Source: Methylobacterium persicinum (GTDB taxonomy: Bacteria > Pseudomonadota > Alphaproteobacteria > Rhizobiales > Beijerinckiaceae). From it: 64,000 bases of DNA. The position numbers and the translations under genes were made by a program. The notes under the pieces were generated by a model that was not told where the DNA came from, did not search any database, and saw only the letters and a program-made list of their open reading frames with translations. Where the stretch lies: positions 248,001 through 312,000 of the forward strand of contig NZ_BPQX01000011.1 in NCBI RefSeq assembly GCF_022179525.1, in the 5' to 3' direction. Every line of letters starts with the position of its first letter. Within the stretch, counting starts at the first letter, position 1. Below are positions 26,470-34,846 of the stretch, piece by piece.

Positions 26470-27162
26470 ATGGGAGTGGACTGGGACGCACCGATCCGGG
26501 CCTATTGCGAACGGGCGAACGGCGCGTTCTGGGCCGAGCCGTTCGGCGCCGTCTCCAATGCCGCCTTCCTCGTCGCCGCGGCGGTCTCGGGCTGGCGGGC
26601 CATGACGGCGCGGGATGGGGTCTGCCTCGCCTTCGCCGGCCTGATCGCGGTGATCGGGATCGGCTCCTTCCTGTTCCACACCATCGCCGTGCAATGGGCG
26701 ATGCTCGCCGACGTCATCCCGATCGCGCTGTTCGTCGTCGCCTATTTCGCCCTCGCCCTGCACCGGTTGCTGGGGCTTCGTCCTGCGGCGAGCATCCCCC
26801 TCACCCTGGCCTTCGCCCTGGCGGACGTGGCCCTCACGCCGGCCCTCGAATCCGCGACCGGGTGGCCGCTGGCCCGGATGACCAACGGCTCCCTGGACTA
26901 TCTCCCGGCCTTCGTCGCCCTGCTGGGCGTGGCAGCCGTCCTCGCCGGTCGCCGGACGGGCCCGGACAGGAAGACTGCGAGACACCTCGCCCTCGTCGCC
27001 CTGCTGTTCCTTATGTCCCTCGCGTTCCGCACCCTCGACCGGGCCGCCTGCGCGGTCATTCCCATCGGGACGCATTGGCTGTGGCATGTGCTGAATGCGG
27101 TGGTGCTCGGCGCGCTCGTGCTGATCGCCCTGCGCCGCGAAACGGCGCCCGTTCCGCCGTGA
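26470..27162 (+). CDS. ceramidase-domain membrane protein
   Basis: A 230-residue polytopic protein of the alkaline-ceramidase (CREST) family. Its signatures are YCERANGAFWAEPFGAVSNAAFL, GSFLFHTIAVQWAMLADVIPI and GTHWLWHVLNAVVL, giving the Ser/Asp/His zinc-type residues. About six or seven helices are predicted. The bacterial substrate is unknown. The start could also be the GTG at 26476, which has GGAGG eight bases upstream, better placed than for the ATG at 26470. Confidence 0.9.
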   Translation: MGVDWDAPIRAYCERANGAFWAEPFGAVSNAAFLVAAAVSGWRAMTARDGVCLAFAGLIAVIGIGSFLFHTIAVQWAMLADVIPIALFVVAYFALALHRLLGLRPAASIPLTLAFALADVALTPALESATGWPLARMTNGSLDYLPAFVALLGVAAVLAGRRTGPDRKTARHLALVALLFLMSLAFRTLDRAACAVIPIGTHWLWHVLNAVVLGALVLIALRRETAPVPP

Positions 27163-27283
27163 CCGAGCCGGAACCCCTGGCAAATCCGCGCGAAAGCTTG
27201 CAGATTCGCGCGCCACGGGCGATGAGCCCCCCATCGCGGGAGGCGCGGCACGGGAGCCGCCGCCCGCGGCTACGGAAGGTCCC

Positions 27284-28600
27284 ATGTCGCAGTCTCTTCG
27301 CATCGGCGTCGCCGGTCTCGGCACCGTCGGCGCAGCCGTCGTCCGCATGATCGCCCGCCGCCGGGAAGCCCTCCGCGCCTCCGGCCTGGATATCACGGTC
27401 ACCGCCGTCGCCGCCCGGGACCGGACCCGCGACCGCGGCCTCGATCTCGCCGGCGTCGAATGGTTCGACGATCCCGTCGCCCTAGCGCGCTCGGGCGCGG
27501 TGGATGCCGTCGTCGAACTCATGGGGGGCGCCGAGGGCGCGGCACGGGAGACCGTCGCGGCCGCGCTGGCCGCCGGCAAGCCCGTCGTCACCGCCAACAA
27601 GGCGCTCCTGGCCAAGCACGGCGCTGCCCTCGCCGGGGCGGCCGAGACGGCGGGCGTCGCCCTAGCCTACGAGGCGGCGGTGGCCGGCGGCATTCCGGTG
27701 ATCAAGTCCCTCCGCGAGGGGCTCGCCGGCAACGCAGTGTCCCGGGTCTATGGAATCCTGAACGGCACCTGCAACTACATCCTCAGCCGGATGGAGCGCG
27801 AAGGCCTGACCTTCGAGGCCTGCCTCAAGGACGCGCAGGCCCTGGGCTACGCCGAGGCCGACCCGACCTTCGACGTCGAGGGCTTCGACACCGCCCACAA
27901 GCTCGCCATCCTCACGAGCCTCGCCTTCGGGACGCAGGTGGATGCGGACGGCGTCTCGGTCGAGGGCATCTCCCGGGTCCAACCCCTGGACCTGCGCATG
28001 GCCGACGAGCTCGGCTACCGGATCAAGCTCTTGGGTGTTGCGCAATCGACGCCCGCGGGGATCGAGCAGCGCGTCCACCCGACGATGGTCCCGAAATCCT
28101 CGGCCATCGCGCAGGTGATGGGCGTGACCAACGCCGTGACCATCGATGCCGACGCCGTCGGCGAACTGACCCTGATCGGCCCCGGCGCCGGGGGCGAGGC
28201 CACCGCCTCGGCCGTCTTCGCCGACATCGCCGATGTGGCCCGCGGCACCGTGCGGCCGACCTTCGGGGTGGCGGCCGCCGGCATGGCCGCGCCCGCCCGC
28301 GCCGAGATGCAGCGCCATGAGGGCGGCTATTACATCCGCCTGACCGTTCACGACAGGCCCGGCGTCGCCGCGGGCGTCGCCCAGCGCATGGCCGAGCGCG
28401 AGATCTCGCTGGAGAGCATCCTGCAGCGGCGGGTCGAGGGGGCGGACAGCGACCCGCACGGCCGTTCGGGCCGGCCGGTGCCCCTGGTGCTCATCACCTA
28501 CGCTGCCACGGAGGGGGCCATCCGCGAAGCCCTCGACGCGATCGCCGGGGACGGGCTGCTCGCGGAATCGCCGCAGTTGATCCGTATCGAGCGCGAGTAG
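27284..28600 (+). CDS. hom: homoserine dehydrogenase
   Basis: A 438-residue enzyme. It reduces aspartate semialdehyde to homoserine for threonine and methionine synthesis. The NAD(P)-binding loop RIGVAGLGTVGAAVVRMI is at the start. The catalytic domain contains VVTANKALLAKHG, YEAAVAGGIPVIKSLREGL and GTCNYILSRM. A C-terminal ACT domain (YYIRLTVHDRPGVAAGVAQR) suggests amino-acid feedback control. A threonine pathway gene next to glpX is a common alphaproteobacterial order. Confidence 0.96.
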   Translation: MSQSLRIGVAGLGTVGAAVVRMIARRREALRASGLDITVTAVAARDRTRDRGLDLAGVEWFDDPVALARSGAVDAVVELMGGAEGAARETVAAALAAGKPVVTANKALLAKHGAALAGAAETAGVALAYEAAVAGGIPVIKSLREGLAGNAVSRVYGILNGTCNYILSRMEREGLTFEACLKDAQALGYAEADPTFDVEGFDTAHKLAILTSLAFGTQVDADGVSVEGISRVQPLDLRMADELGYRIKLLGVAQSTPAGIEQRVHPTMVPKSSAIAQVMGVTNAVTIDADAVGELTLIGPGAGGEATASAVFADIADVARGTVRPTFGVAAAGMAAPARAEMQRHEGGYYIRLTVHDRPGVAAGVAQRMAEREISLESILQRRVEGADSDPHGRSGRPVPLVLITYAATEGAIREALDAIAGDGLLAESPQLIRIERE

Positions 28601-28737
28601 AACGGCAAAGACGCCCGACATCGAATATTCAGGTTCGCGATCGCTTAACTAGGTCGACACGCGGTTCGGGCGGCTGCGCAAGGACTGGACGCACCGGGAT
28701 CCGGCCGAAGACCGGGCCCGTCGAGGGACAGGAAACG

Positions 28738-29727
28738 ATGATCGAGACCGGAACCCCGCAGCCGCAGCCCGTGCCGCGGACCCTCGCCCTCGAACTCGCA
28801 AGGGTGACGGAGCGCGCCGCGATCGCCGCGGCACGCCTGCGCGGCAAGGGCGATGAGAAGGCGGCCGACCAAGCGGCGGTCGATGCGATGCGGGCCGAAC
28901 TCGGCGGCCTGCCGATCCGGGGCACCGTCGTCATCGGGGAAGGCGAGCGCGATCAGGCGCCGATGCTCTTCATCGGCGAGCGTCTCGGTTCGGGCGAGGG
29001 ACCGGAGGTCGATATCGCCGTCGATCCCCTGGAGGGCACGACCCTCTGCGCCAAGGACATGCCCGGCGCCATCGCCGTCATGGCCCTCGCCCAGCGCGGC
29101 GCCCTGCTGGCCGCGCCCGATGTCTACATGCAGAAGATCGCCATCGGCCCCGGCTATCCGGCCGGCCTCGTCGATCTCGACGCGAGCCCGGCCGAGAACA
29201 TCCGTGCCCTGGCCCGTGCCCGGAACTGTCCGCCGGACCAGATCACGGCGCTGATCCTCGACCGCCCCCGACATGCGAGCCTGATCGCGGAGGTCCGCGA
29301 AGCCGGCGCATCGGTACGGCTGATCACCGATGGGGATGTGGCCGGGATCATCTTCACCGCGAGCCCGGAGGAGACGGGCGTCGACATCTATCTCGGGACC
29401 GGCGCCGCCCCCGAAGGCGTGCTCGCCGCCGCCGCCCTGCGCTGCATCGGCGGACAGATGCAGGCCCGCCTCGTCCTCGACACGCCCGAGCGTCGCCGCC
29501 GGGCACAGGACATGGGCATCCGGGACTTCAACCGGAAATACGAGCTGAACGACCTCGCCGGGGGCGATGTCATCGTCGCCGCGACCGGCGTCACCGACGG
29601 GTCGCTCCTCCGGGGCGTCCGTTTCCGCCAGGACAGGATCCAGACGGAGACGGTGGTCTACCGTTCCGAGGCAGGGACGATCAGGCGGATCCTCGGCGAG
29701 CATCGGCGCGAGGTCGGCCGCGGCTGA
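28738..29727 (+). CDS. glpX: class II fructose-1,6-bisphosphatase
   Basis: A 329-residue GlpX-type phosphatase (lithium-sensitive, metal-dependent). Family segments are RVTERAAIAAARLRGKGDE, GTVVIGEGERDQAPMLFIGE, DIAVDPLEGTTLCAKDMPGA and LGTGAAPEGVLAAAALRC. It acts in gluconeogenesis, which is essential on C1 and C2 substrates. It follows hom by 137 nt and may be co-transcribed with it. A sedoheptulose bisphosphatase side activity is known in some relatives. Confidence 0.95.
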   Translation: MIETGTPQPQPVPRTLALELARVTERAAIAAARLRGKGDEKAADQAAVDAMRAELGGLPIRGTVVIGEGERDQAPMLFIGERLGSGEGPEVDIAVDPLEGTTLCAKDMPGAIAVMALAQRGALLAAPDVYMQKIAIGPGYPAGLVDLDASPAENIRALARARNCPPDQITALILDRPRHASLIAEVREAGASVRLITDGDVAGIIFTASPEETGVDIYLGTGAAPEGVLAAAALRCIGGQMQARLVLDTPERRRRAQDMGIRDFNRKYELNDLAGGDVIVAATGVTDGSLLRGVRFRQDRIQTETVVYRSEAGTIRRILGEHRREVGRG

Positions 29728-29800
29728 GGGTTTTTAGCCTCGTCGCGCCCGCGGAAAAGACGTTACAGCGGTTTCGGCAATCCTTGGATCGCGTGCTTTC

Positions 29801-29894
29801 CGTCATTGCGAGCGAAGCAAAGCAATCCAGGGCAGCGGGACATCCCAGAACTGAGCGGATCCCTGGGTGGCTTCGCTGTCGCTCGCAAAGACGT
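29801..29894. repeat. REP-like palindromic intergenic element, copy 2
   Basis: It starts CGTCATTGCGAGCGAAGC; the right end carries the inverted form with GGCTTCGCTGTCGCTCGC. It lies in the 276-bp gap downstream of glpX, which otherwise contains no recognisable gene. Confidence 0.78.
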
Positions 29895-29953
29895 TGCAGA
29901 TCAGCCTGAAACCGCACTCGCGCGTAATCTATCATCCCTGGATCACGAAGCCT

Positions 29954-29986
29954 CGTCGTTCTTGCGAGCGGAGCGACGCGATCCAG
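29954..29986. repeat. half REP-like element, copy 2b
   Basis: CGTCGTTCTTGCGAGCGGAG followed by CGACGCGATCCAG is a diverged left arm of the same family, directly after copy 2. Confidence 0.6.
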
Positions 29987-30003
29987 GTGTCCGAGGCAAT
30001 GCC

Positions 30004-30363
30004 CTACGGCAGGGCGCCCGCCTTCTCCTTGGCCTTCATGATGGTCTGACGGCATGCATCGGCATTGCCCGCCTTGTCCTCGTCCCGCGCCTGGGCGACG
30101 AGCTTCTTCGCCTCATCGACGCCCGAAGCAGTGGGCTTCACGTCCTTGTCGCCCGGGGTAAGCTTCGGCGGGGTCGCGAGCGCCTTGGGGGAATTGGAGG
30201 AGGTGGTGCCGCCCGGGGGCGTGGTGCCCGTGACTTCCGCCGCACCGGAGCTGTTCAGGCGCCGCTCCAACGTGCTCACCTCGTCGGCGCAGGGTGTGGC
30301 CAGGGCCGGTCCGGCGGTGGCGGTCGCCACGGCGGCGAAGGCGAGGACGAGGCGAAGCGACAT
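30004..30363 (-). CDS. small exported two-cysteine helical protein beside the lanthanide-type cluster
   Basis: A 119-residue exported protein. A signal peptide (MSLRLVLAFAAVATATAGPALA) is followed by a helix starting TPCADEVSTLERRL, a Gly/Thr/Ser/Pro linker, and a second helix (EAKKLVAQARDEDKAGNADACRQT). The two cysteines probably form a disulphide tying two helices. The pattern resembles the 81-residue LutD of the same cluster (SSCAEGI and GEFDECLEAVSDARK). It contains no EF-hand (no DxDxDG), so it is not lanmodulin. It lies downstream of the TonB receptor, on the same strand with a 175-nt gap. Function unknown. Confidence 0.82.
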   Translation of the reverse strand: MSLRLVLAFAAVATATAGPALATPCADEVSTLERRLNSSGAAEVTGTTPPGGTTSSNSPKALATPPKLTPGDKDVKPTASGVDEAKKLVAQARDEDKAGNADACRQTIMKAKEKAGALP

Positions 30364-30538
30364 GGACGTACTCCCGTTGGCGGCTCGGCAAGGGACAAAA
30401 GGGGCCGGCGCACCTGCGGGAGGCTGACGCGGGACACCCCGGAGCGTTCCTGAGACAGGACGACGCGCCGGGATTCCCCGCCCGTTCTGAGGGACCGCCC
30501 ATCGTCCGATGCTCGGTCCCGTCACGATGATCGCCCGA

Positions 30539-33094
30539 TCAGTATTTGCGGATGATCGGCTCGGGCGACATCGGCACCGGATCGGCGCCGAAGGCGTATT
30601 TGAAGCCCGCATAGACGGAGAGGGGCTGGGCCAGCGTCGTCGTGCGCGGATCGTTGATCGAGAGGTTCCCCGCGACCGGACCCGGCTCGGCGAAGGTGCC
30701 GAATGTGGCGTAGCGGTTGTTGGTCAGGTTGGTGATGAGTCCGAAGATCTCCAGGTTCTTCGTGACCTGATACTTCGTCTGGAAGTTCAGCACATAATAG
30801 GGTGGGAGCTTCCGGTTAAGGTTCGATTCGTCGCCGCGGTAGAAGGACGAGGAGAAGGCCTGAAGGTAGAGGCCGACCTGCCATTCCGGGGTAATGTAGT
30901 AATCGAACCCGGCCTTGATCTGGTGCGTCGGCACCAGCGGCACGACGTTGCCCTTGCGCACCTGGATCGCCCCGTCATCGGCGAGGGGGTTGTTGGGCGA
31001 GGACAGGGTGCCGTTGAACTGGAAGGTGGCATCGACCAGGGCGTAGTTCGCGTAGACCCGCAGGTAATCGGCCGTGTACTCGCCGCCGACCTCGATGCCC
31101 TGCCGCTGGGTCGAGGGCACGTTCACGAAATAGGCGCGGGCGGTGTTGCCGGGGGTGGCGAGGGAGAGGATGTCGTTGGTGAGATCGGTGCGGAAGGCGC
31201 CGATCTTGTAGGTGATGATGCCACCGTCATACCTGTTCGGCAGCTGACCGCGGAAGCCGACCTCGTAGGTCTGGCCGGTCACCTGTTTCAGCGGCGGATC
31301 GGCCACCAGGGAGTTCGGCAGCAGGCAAGGCTGGTTCGGGTTCGCGCAGGCGAGTTCGAGCGGCGTCGGGGCGCGGTTCGATTCCGAATAGCTGCCGTAG
31401 AGGTTCAGGGCGTCGAAGAACCGGTAGGTCAAGCCCGCAACGGGATTGATCTTGTTGTAGTAATGCGTGCCCGTCACGTCCGGCGAGAAGCCGGTGAGAT
31501 CGAAGCTCTGGATCCGGGCGAAGTTCAACCGCGCCCCGGCCGTCACCGACAGGCGGTCGGTCAGGTCCAGGGTGTCCTGGGTGTAGAGGCCGAGATACAG
31601 GTTCGAGCCGTTGACAGAACTCGGCGCGATGCCCAGCGCCCCGGCCGTGCGGATATACGGCGTGCCGAGCCCCGGGATCGTCCCGTAATACGGGTTGTTC
31701 GGATCGGTGGTGATCGACAGGTTCGGGTTGATGACGCCCAGGGTGCTCGACGACTTGAACGAATAGTCCGCCGCGTCGATGCTGCCGCCGACGATGAAGG
31801 CGTTGTTGAAGCCGAAGATGCGGTCGCGGTTGGCGGCCTGCAGCGAGCCGCCGTAGCCGGTGGCCTCGGTCCGCGTGGTGTCGAGGGTGCCGTAGGGCAC
31901 GTTGGCCGTGTACGGAATACGCTGATTCTGCTGGCCGAGGATCAGGAACTGGTTGCGGAAGGCAAGGTTCGTCTGCCCCGCGGCCGGGCTGAACCCGTCA
32001 TCTTGGTAGCAGAGGAAGCCGCGGAAGCTGCTCTGCCGGCTGCATTGCTCGAAGTTCCCGTCGTTGCCATCGACGTAGGTTTGGCTGAAGCGGCGGAAAT
32101 AGGCGTTGCCCGCGAGGTCCCAGGTCGGGGAAATATCGACGCGGCCGGTCAGCTGAAGGGTTCCGACTTCGGTCGTGGTGGTCTGCGGATAGGTGAAGAT
32201 CGCCCGCGGATCCTGGTGGGTGAAGTCCACCGGGGTGGCGGCGGCGGCGCCGAAGAAGCTCCGGGCCGCGAGGCCGATGAGGTGGAACTCCGAATCCTGC
32301 GAGCGGTAGCCGAGATCTCCGTAGATCCGGCCGATCGTGCTCGGGCTCTCGTAGCGCCAGCCGCGGTCGTTCAGGCCGTCACCGGTGAAGTAGAAGCTCC
32401 AGGGGCCGGACACCTTGCCGTATTCGAGGTAACCCGCCGTCCGCGCGTCGGACCCGCCCCAGGCGCTGATCTCGGTGCCCTGCCACGTGAAGCCGTTCTT
32501 CATCTGGATGTTCACCGCGCCGCCGAGCGCGTTGAGGCCGAAGACCGGGTTTCCCGTCACCACGTCGATCCGCTGGATCGCCTGGGGTGGGATCAGGTCG
32601 AAGTTGACGATGTCGCCGAAGGCTTCGTTGATGCGCACGCCGTTCTGGTAGACGGCCAGTCCCTGGGGCGTACCCTGCACCGGCGAGGCGGTGAAGCCGC
32701 GATAGGTCACGTCCGGCCGGTTGGAGTTGCCCTGCGAGTCGGAGATGTTGATGCCCGGCGTCCGGCGGCCGAGGGTGGCGATGACGTTGTCGCTGCCGAG
32801 GTCGGCCTGGATATCCTGCGGCGTCACCGTCTCGACGGTGCTCGGGATCTTGTAGAGGGGCTGCTCGCTGCCCCTCAGCCGCGGGCCGGGGACCGGGACC
32901 CCGGCGGCGGCGGCTTGATCGAAGTTCTGGACGGCGCTCGAATTCCCGCCGCCGGCGCCGACCGGCGAGGTCGCCACGACGCTGATCTCCCCGAGGGTCA
33001 CGGCCTGCTGCGCGCTCGCCGTGTTCATCGCCACCGCGCCCGCAAGGACCGACGCCGATGCCGTCAAGCATCCTCTGAGCGCCCGCAACGACAT
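30539..33094 (-). CDS. lutH: TonB-dependent receptor of lanthanide-utilisation cluster (LutH-like)
   Basis: An 851-residue outer-membrane receptor. A signal peptide (MSLRALRGCLTASASVLAGA) is followed by a TonB-box-like segment (TLGEISVVAT). A plug (VETVTPQDIQADLGSDNVIATL, LGRRTPGINI, VYRGFTASPVQGTPQGL region) and a C-terminal 22-strand barrel ending in PIIRKY complete it. Paired cysteines in loops (CSRQSSFRGFLC; LACANPNQPCLL) suggest surface disulphides. The downstream position after lutG, in the order known from Methylorubrum extorquens, indicates import of a lanthanide-chelator complex. The ATG at 33094 was chosen because the frame's upstream start is TTG and GAGGGGG precedes the ATG. A different metal chelate is possible. 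Confidence 0.93.
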   Translation of the reverse strand: MSLRALRGCLTASASVLAGAVAMNTASAQQAVTLGEISVVATSPVGAGGGNSSAVQNFDQAAAAGVPVPGPRLRGSEQPLYKIPSTVETVTPQDIQADLGSDNVIATLGRRTPGINISDSQGNSNRPDVTYRGFTASPVQGTPQGLAVYQNGVRINEAFGDIVNFDLIPPQAIQRIDVVTGNPVFGLNALGGAVNIQMKNGFTWQGTEISAWGGSDARTAGYLEYGKVSGPWSFYFTGDGLNDRGWRYESPSTIGRIYGDLGYRSQDSEFHLIGLAARSFFGAAAATPVDFTHQDPRAIFTYPQTTTTEVGTLQLTGRVDISPTWDLAGNAYFRRFSQTYVDGNDGNFEQCSRQSSFRGFLCYQDDGFSPAAGQTNLAFRNQFLILGQQNQRIPYTANVPYGTLDTTRTEATGYGGSLQAANRDRIFGFNNAFIVGGSIDAADYSFKSSSTLGVINPNLSITTDPNNPYYGTIPGLGTPYIRTAGALGIAPSSVNGSNLYLGLYTQDTLDLTDRLSVTAGARLNFARIQSFDLTGFSPDVTGTHYYNKINPVAGLTYRFFDALNLYGSYSESNRAPTPLELACANPNQPCLLPNSLVADPPLKQVTGQTYEVGFRGQLPNRYDGGIITYKIGAFRTDLTNDILSLATPGNTARAYFVNVPSTQRQGIEVGGEYTADYLRVYANYALVDATFQFNGTLSSPNNPLADDGAIQVRKGNVVPLVPTHQIKAGFDYYITPEWQVGLYLQAFSSSFYRGDESNLNRKLPPYYVLNFQTKYQVTKNLEIFGLITNLTNNRYATFGTFAEPGPVAGNLSINDPRTTTLAQPLSVYAGFKYAFGADPVPMSPEPIIRKY

Positions 33095-33252
33095 TCCCAG
33101 CCCCCTCGACAACCGACTTTACGAACCCGTTTGACGGGCTTGACGTCAGTGATGTCGAGACGGCCGGGGGACCGCAATCGTCCAGCGGCATTGTCCCAGG
33201 ATGTTTCCGCCTCCGGGCCAACTATCGCGCGACGAGTGGCCCCTTCGCCACA

Positions 33253-33270
33253 GTTTTATCGCGATAAAAC
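33253..33270. promoter_or_regulatory. 18-bp perfect palindrome upstream of the TonB receptor
   Basis: GTTTTATCGCGATAAAAC reads identically on both strands. It lies in the 226-nt gap between lutG and lutH, about 159 nt upstream of the receptor start. AT-rich perfect symmetry in a GC-rich genome suggests an operator for a dimeric regulator of receptor expression. No known box is recognised. Confidence 0.5.
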
Positions 33271-33320
33271 AATCACTTAAGGCACATCCGGCAAAGGCGC
33301 CCGGGACGATTAGGCAAGAC

Positions 33321-33941
33321 CTAGAGGTGGGCCTGAATCCGCTTGGCGATCTCGCCGAGCCGCTGCTCGAGGAGTTGGGGCACCTCGCAGACATAAGTCA
33401 GCGACTGGCTGCGCTCCTGGAAGATCCGGCGGTCCCAGGCGAACTTCGATTCGAGATCCGTCTGGTCCTTGGGCAATTCAGTCGCATCGCCCTGGCTCGG
33501 TGCGTCCTTCACCTGGCTGATCTTGTCCGCCTCGTCACGGATCCGCTCGGCCATCCGGCGCTGGCCCTGGGCATAGCGGGCGATGCCGCCCATGACCTTG
33601 TCGCGCTCGCCGTTGATGACCTCGAACACCCCGGCATAGACCCGGGTCAGCGCCTTGTCCTTGGCATCCTTGTCGGCTCCGAGCTTCCCCACGTAGGCAT
33701 CCAGCAGCGGGTCCACCTGGGACAGGTCGGTCCGGCGGGATGCGATCTTCTGGGCAAGCGCGGCGGCATCGGAGTCGTCGCCCCAATCCCCGGCAGAGGC
33801 GATGTCCGGCCCGGTCCAGAACTGGCCGGGGCTCAGGGTCTCGACCTTGCGCTGGACGCAGGGCCAGGTCGGGTCGGTCTTGGGCTGCGCCGCGGCGGCG
33901 GTGGCCGAGAGCAGCAGGGCGAGGGCAGCGTGTCTGATCAT
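33321..33941 (-). CDS. lutG: exported protein LutG-like
   Basis: A 206-residue exported helical protein. A signal peptide (MIRHAALALLLSATAAAAQP) is followed by a region beginning PTWPCVQRKVETLSPGQFW. Charged helices follow, with a second cysteine near the end (YVCEVPQLL), so one disulphide is likely. The ATG overlaps the end of the permease gene by 4 nt. Function unknown; in the order A-B-C-D-E-F-G-H it occupies the lutG slot of the lanthanide utilisation cluster. No EF-hand or His-rich metal motif is visible. Confidence 0.88.
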   Translation of the reverse strand: MIRHAALALLLSATAAAAQPKTDPTWPCVQRKVETLSPGQFWTGPDIASAGDWGDDSDAAALAQKIASRRTDLSQVDPLLDAYVGKLGADKDAKDKALTRVYAGVFEVINGERDKVMGGIARYAQGQRRMAERIRDEADKISQVKDAPSQGDATELPKDQTDLESKFAWDRRIFQERSQSLTYVCEVPQLLEQRLGEIAKRIQAHL

Positions 33942-34846
33942 GGCGTTTCTCCGGCCGGACCGCCACGCCGGGCCATGAGACCACGGCCCGGATCGTAGGC
34001 GATGACGGCCATCGCGAAAAAGGCGAGCGTCGTCCCCACGACGACAAGGCAGGACACCGGCTCGATCTGCTCGTAGAGCGCGAAGCGCACGAGCTGCACG
34101 GCATGGGTGAAGGGGTTCAATTCGCAGATCCAGTAGAGCGTCTCGGACGATTCCCGGATCCGCCAGAGCGGGTAAAGGGCAGACGAGGCGAAGAACATCG
34201 GGAAGATCACGAAGTTCATCACGCTCGCGAAGTTCTCCAGTTGCCGCACCAGCGACGACAGGAACAGGCCGATGGCCCCGAGCATCAGCCCCGAGGCCAG
34301 GAAGGCCGGCAGGGCCGTCAGGTAGCCGAGCGTCGGGATGTCGGTTTCCCAGAAATACGCCACGGCGAGGAAGGCATAGGCCTGGACGATCGATACGGAG
34401 ACGCCCGCGATCAGCTTGGCGAGCAGCAGCATCCAGCGGGGATAGGGCGAGGTGAGCAGCACCTTCATCGAGCCTACTTCCCGGTCGTAGACCATCGAGA
34501 GGGACGATTGCATGCCGTTGAACAGCTGGATCATCACCGCCAGCCCCGGCACCACGTAGACCTCGTAGAGCACGTAGGTCTGGTAGGGCGGCTCGATGGA
34601 GACCCCCAGCGTGTTGCGGAAGCCGGCCGCGAAGATGAACAGCCACACCAGAGGCCGGACCAGCGCCGAGAAGAACCGCTCCTTCTGATTGAAGAAGCGC
34701 AACAACTCCCGGCGAACGATGCCGCCGAGGCAGATCAGGTAGCCGACGGCATCGAGGCGGCCAAGCTGCCCCCTGGAAGTGCGGGCCTTCGCGTCGAGAC
34801 CGACGACATTCGGCGAGGCAACCATGGCTGCGTTCTCCTCGCTCAC
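33938..34846 (-). CDS. lutF: ABC transporter permease, lanthanide-utilisation type
   Basis: A 302-residue ABC-2 type permease with about six helices. Segments include VGYLICLGGIVRRELLRFFNQ, VWLFIFAAGFRNTL, VPGLAVMIQLFNGMQSSLSM and FASSALYPLWRIRE. The family is the PQQ-alcohol-dehydrogenase associated ABC permease (PedC-like). GTG at 34846 overlaps the ATPase stop by 4 nt. The ATG at 34825 has GAGGAG nine bases upstream and is a credible alternative start. It pairs with LutE and with the substrate-binding protein LutA. Confidence 0.94.
   Translation of the reverse strand: MSEENAAMVASPNVVGLDAKARTSRGQLGRLDAVGYLICLGGIVRRELLRFFNQKERFFSALVRPLVWLFIFAAGFRNTLGVSIEPPYQTYVLYEVYVVPGLAVMIQLFNGMQSSLSMVYDREVGSMKVLLTSPYPRWMLLLAKLIAGVSVSIVQAYAFLAVAYFWETDIPTLGYLTALPAFLASGLMLGAIGLFLSSLVRQLENFASVMNFVIFPMFFASSALYPLWRIRESSETLYWICELNPFTHAVQLVRFALYEQIEPVSCLVVVGTTLAFFAMAVIAYDPGRGLMARRGGPAGETP

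Noticed and set aside
30004-30363. Candidate lanmodulin gene next to the TonB receptor
   Set aside because: No DxDxDG EF-hand loops in the translated protein.
30539-33094. Iron-siderophore receptor as the identity of the TonB receptor
   Set aside because: No siderophore synthesis or ferric ABC genes nearby; the adjacent genes match the lanthanide-type cluster. Not excluded by sequence alone.
30509-33280. Long plus-strand frame opposite the TonB receptor
   Set aside because: Antisense shadow; the minus-strand receptor has clear plug and barrel features.
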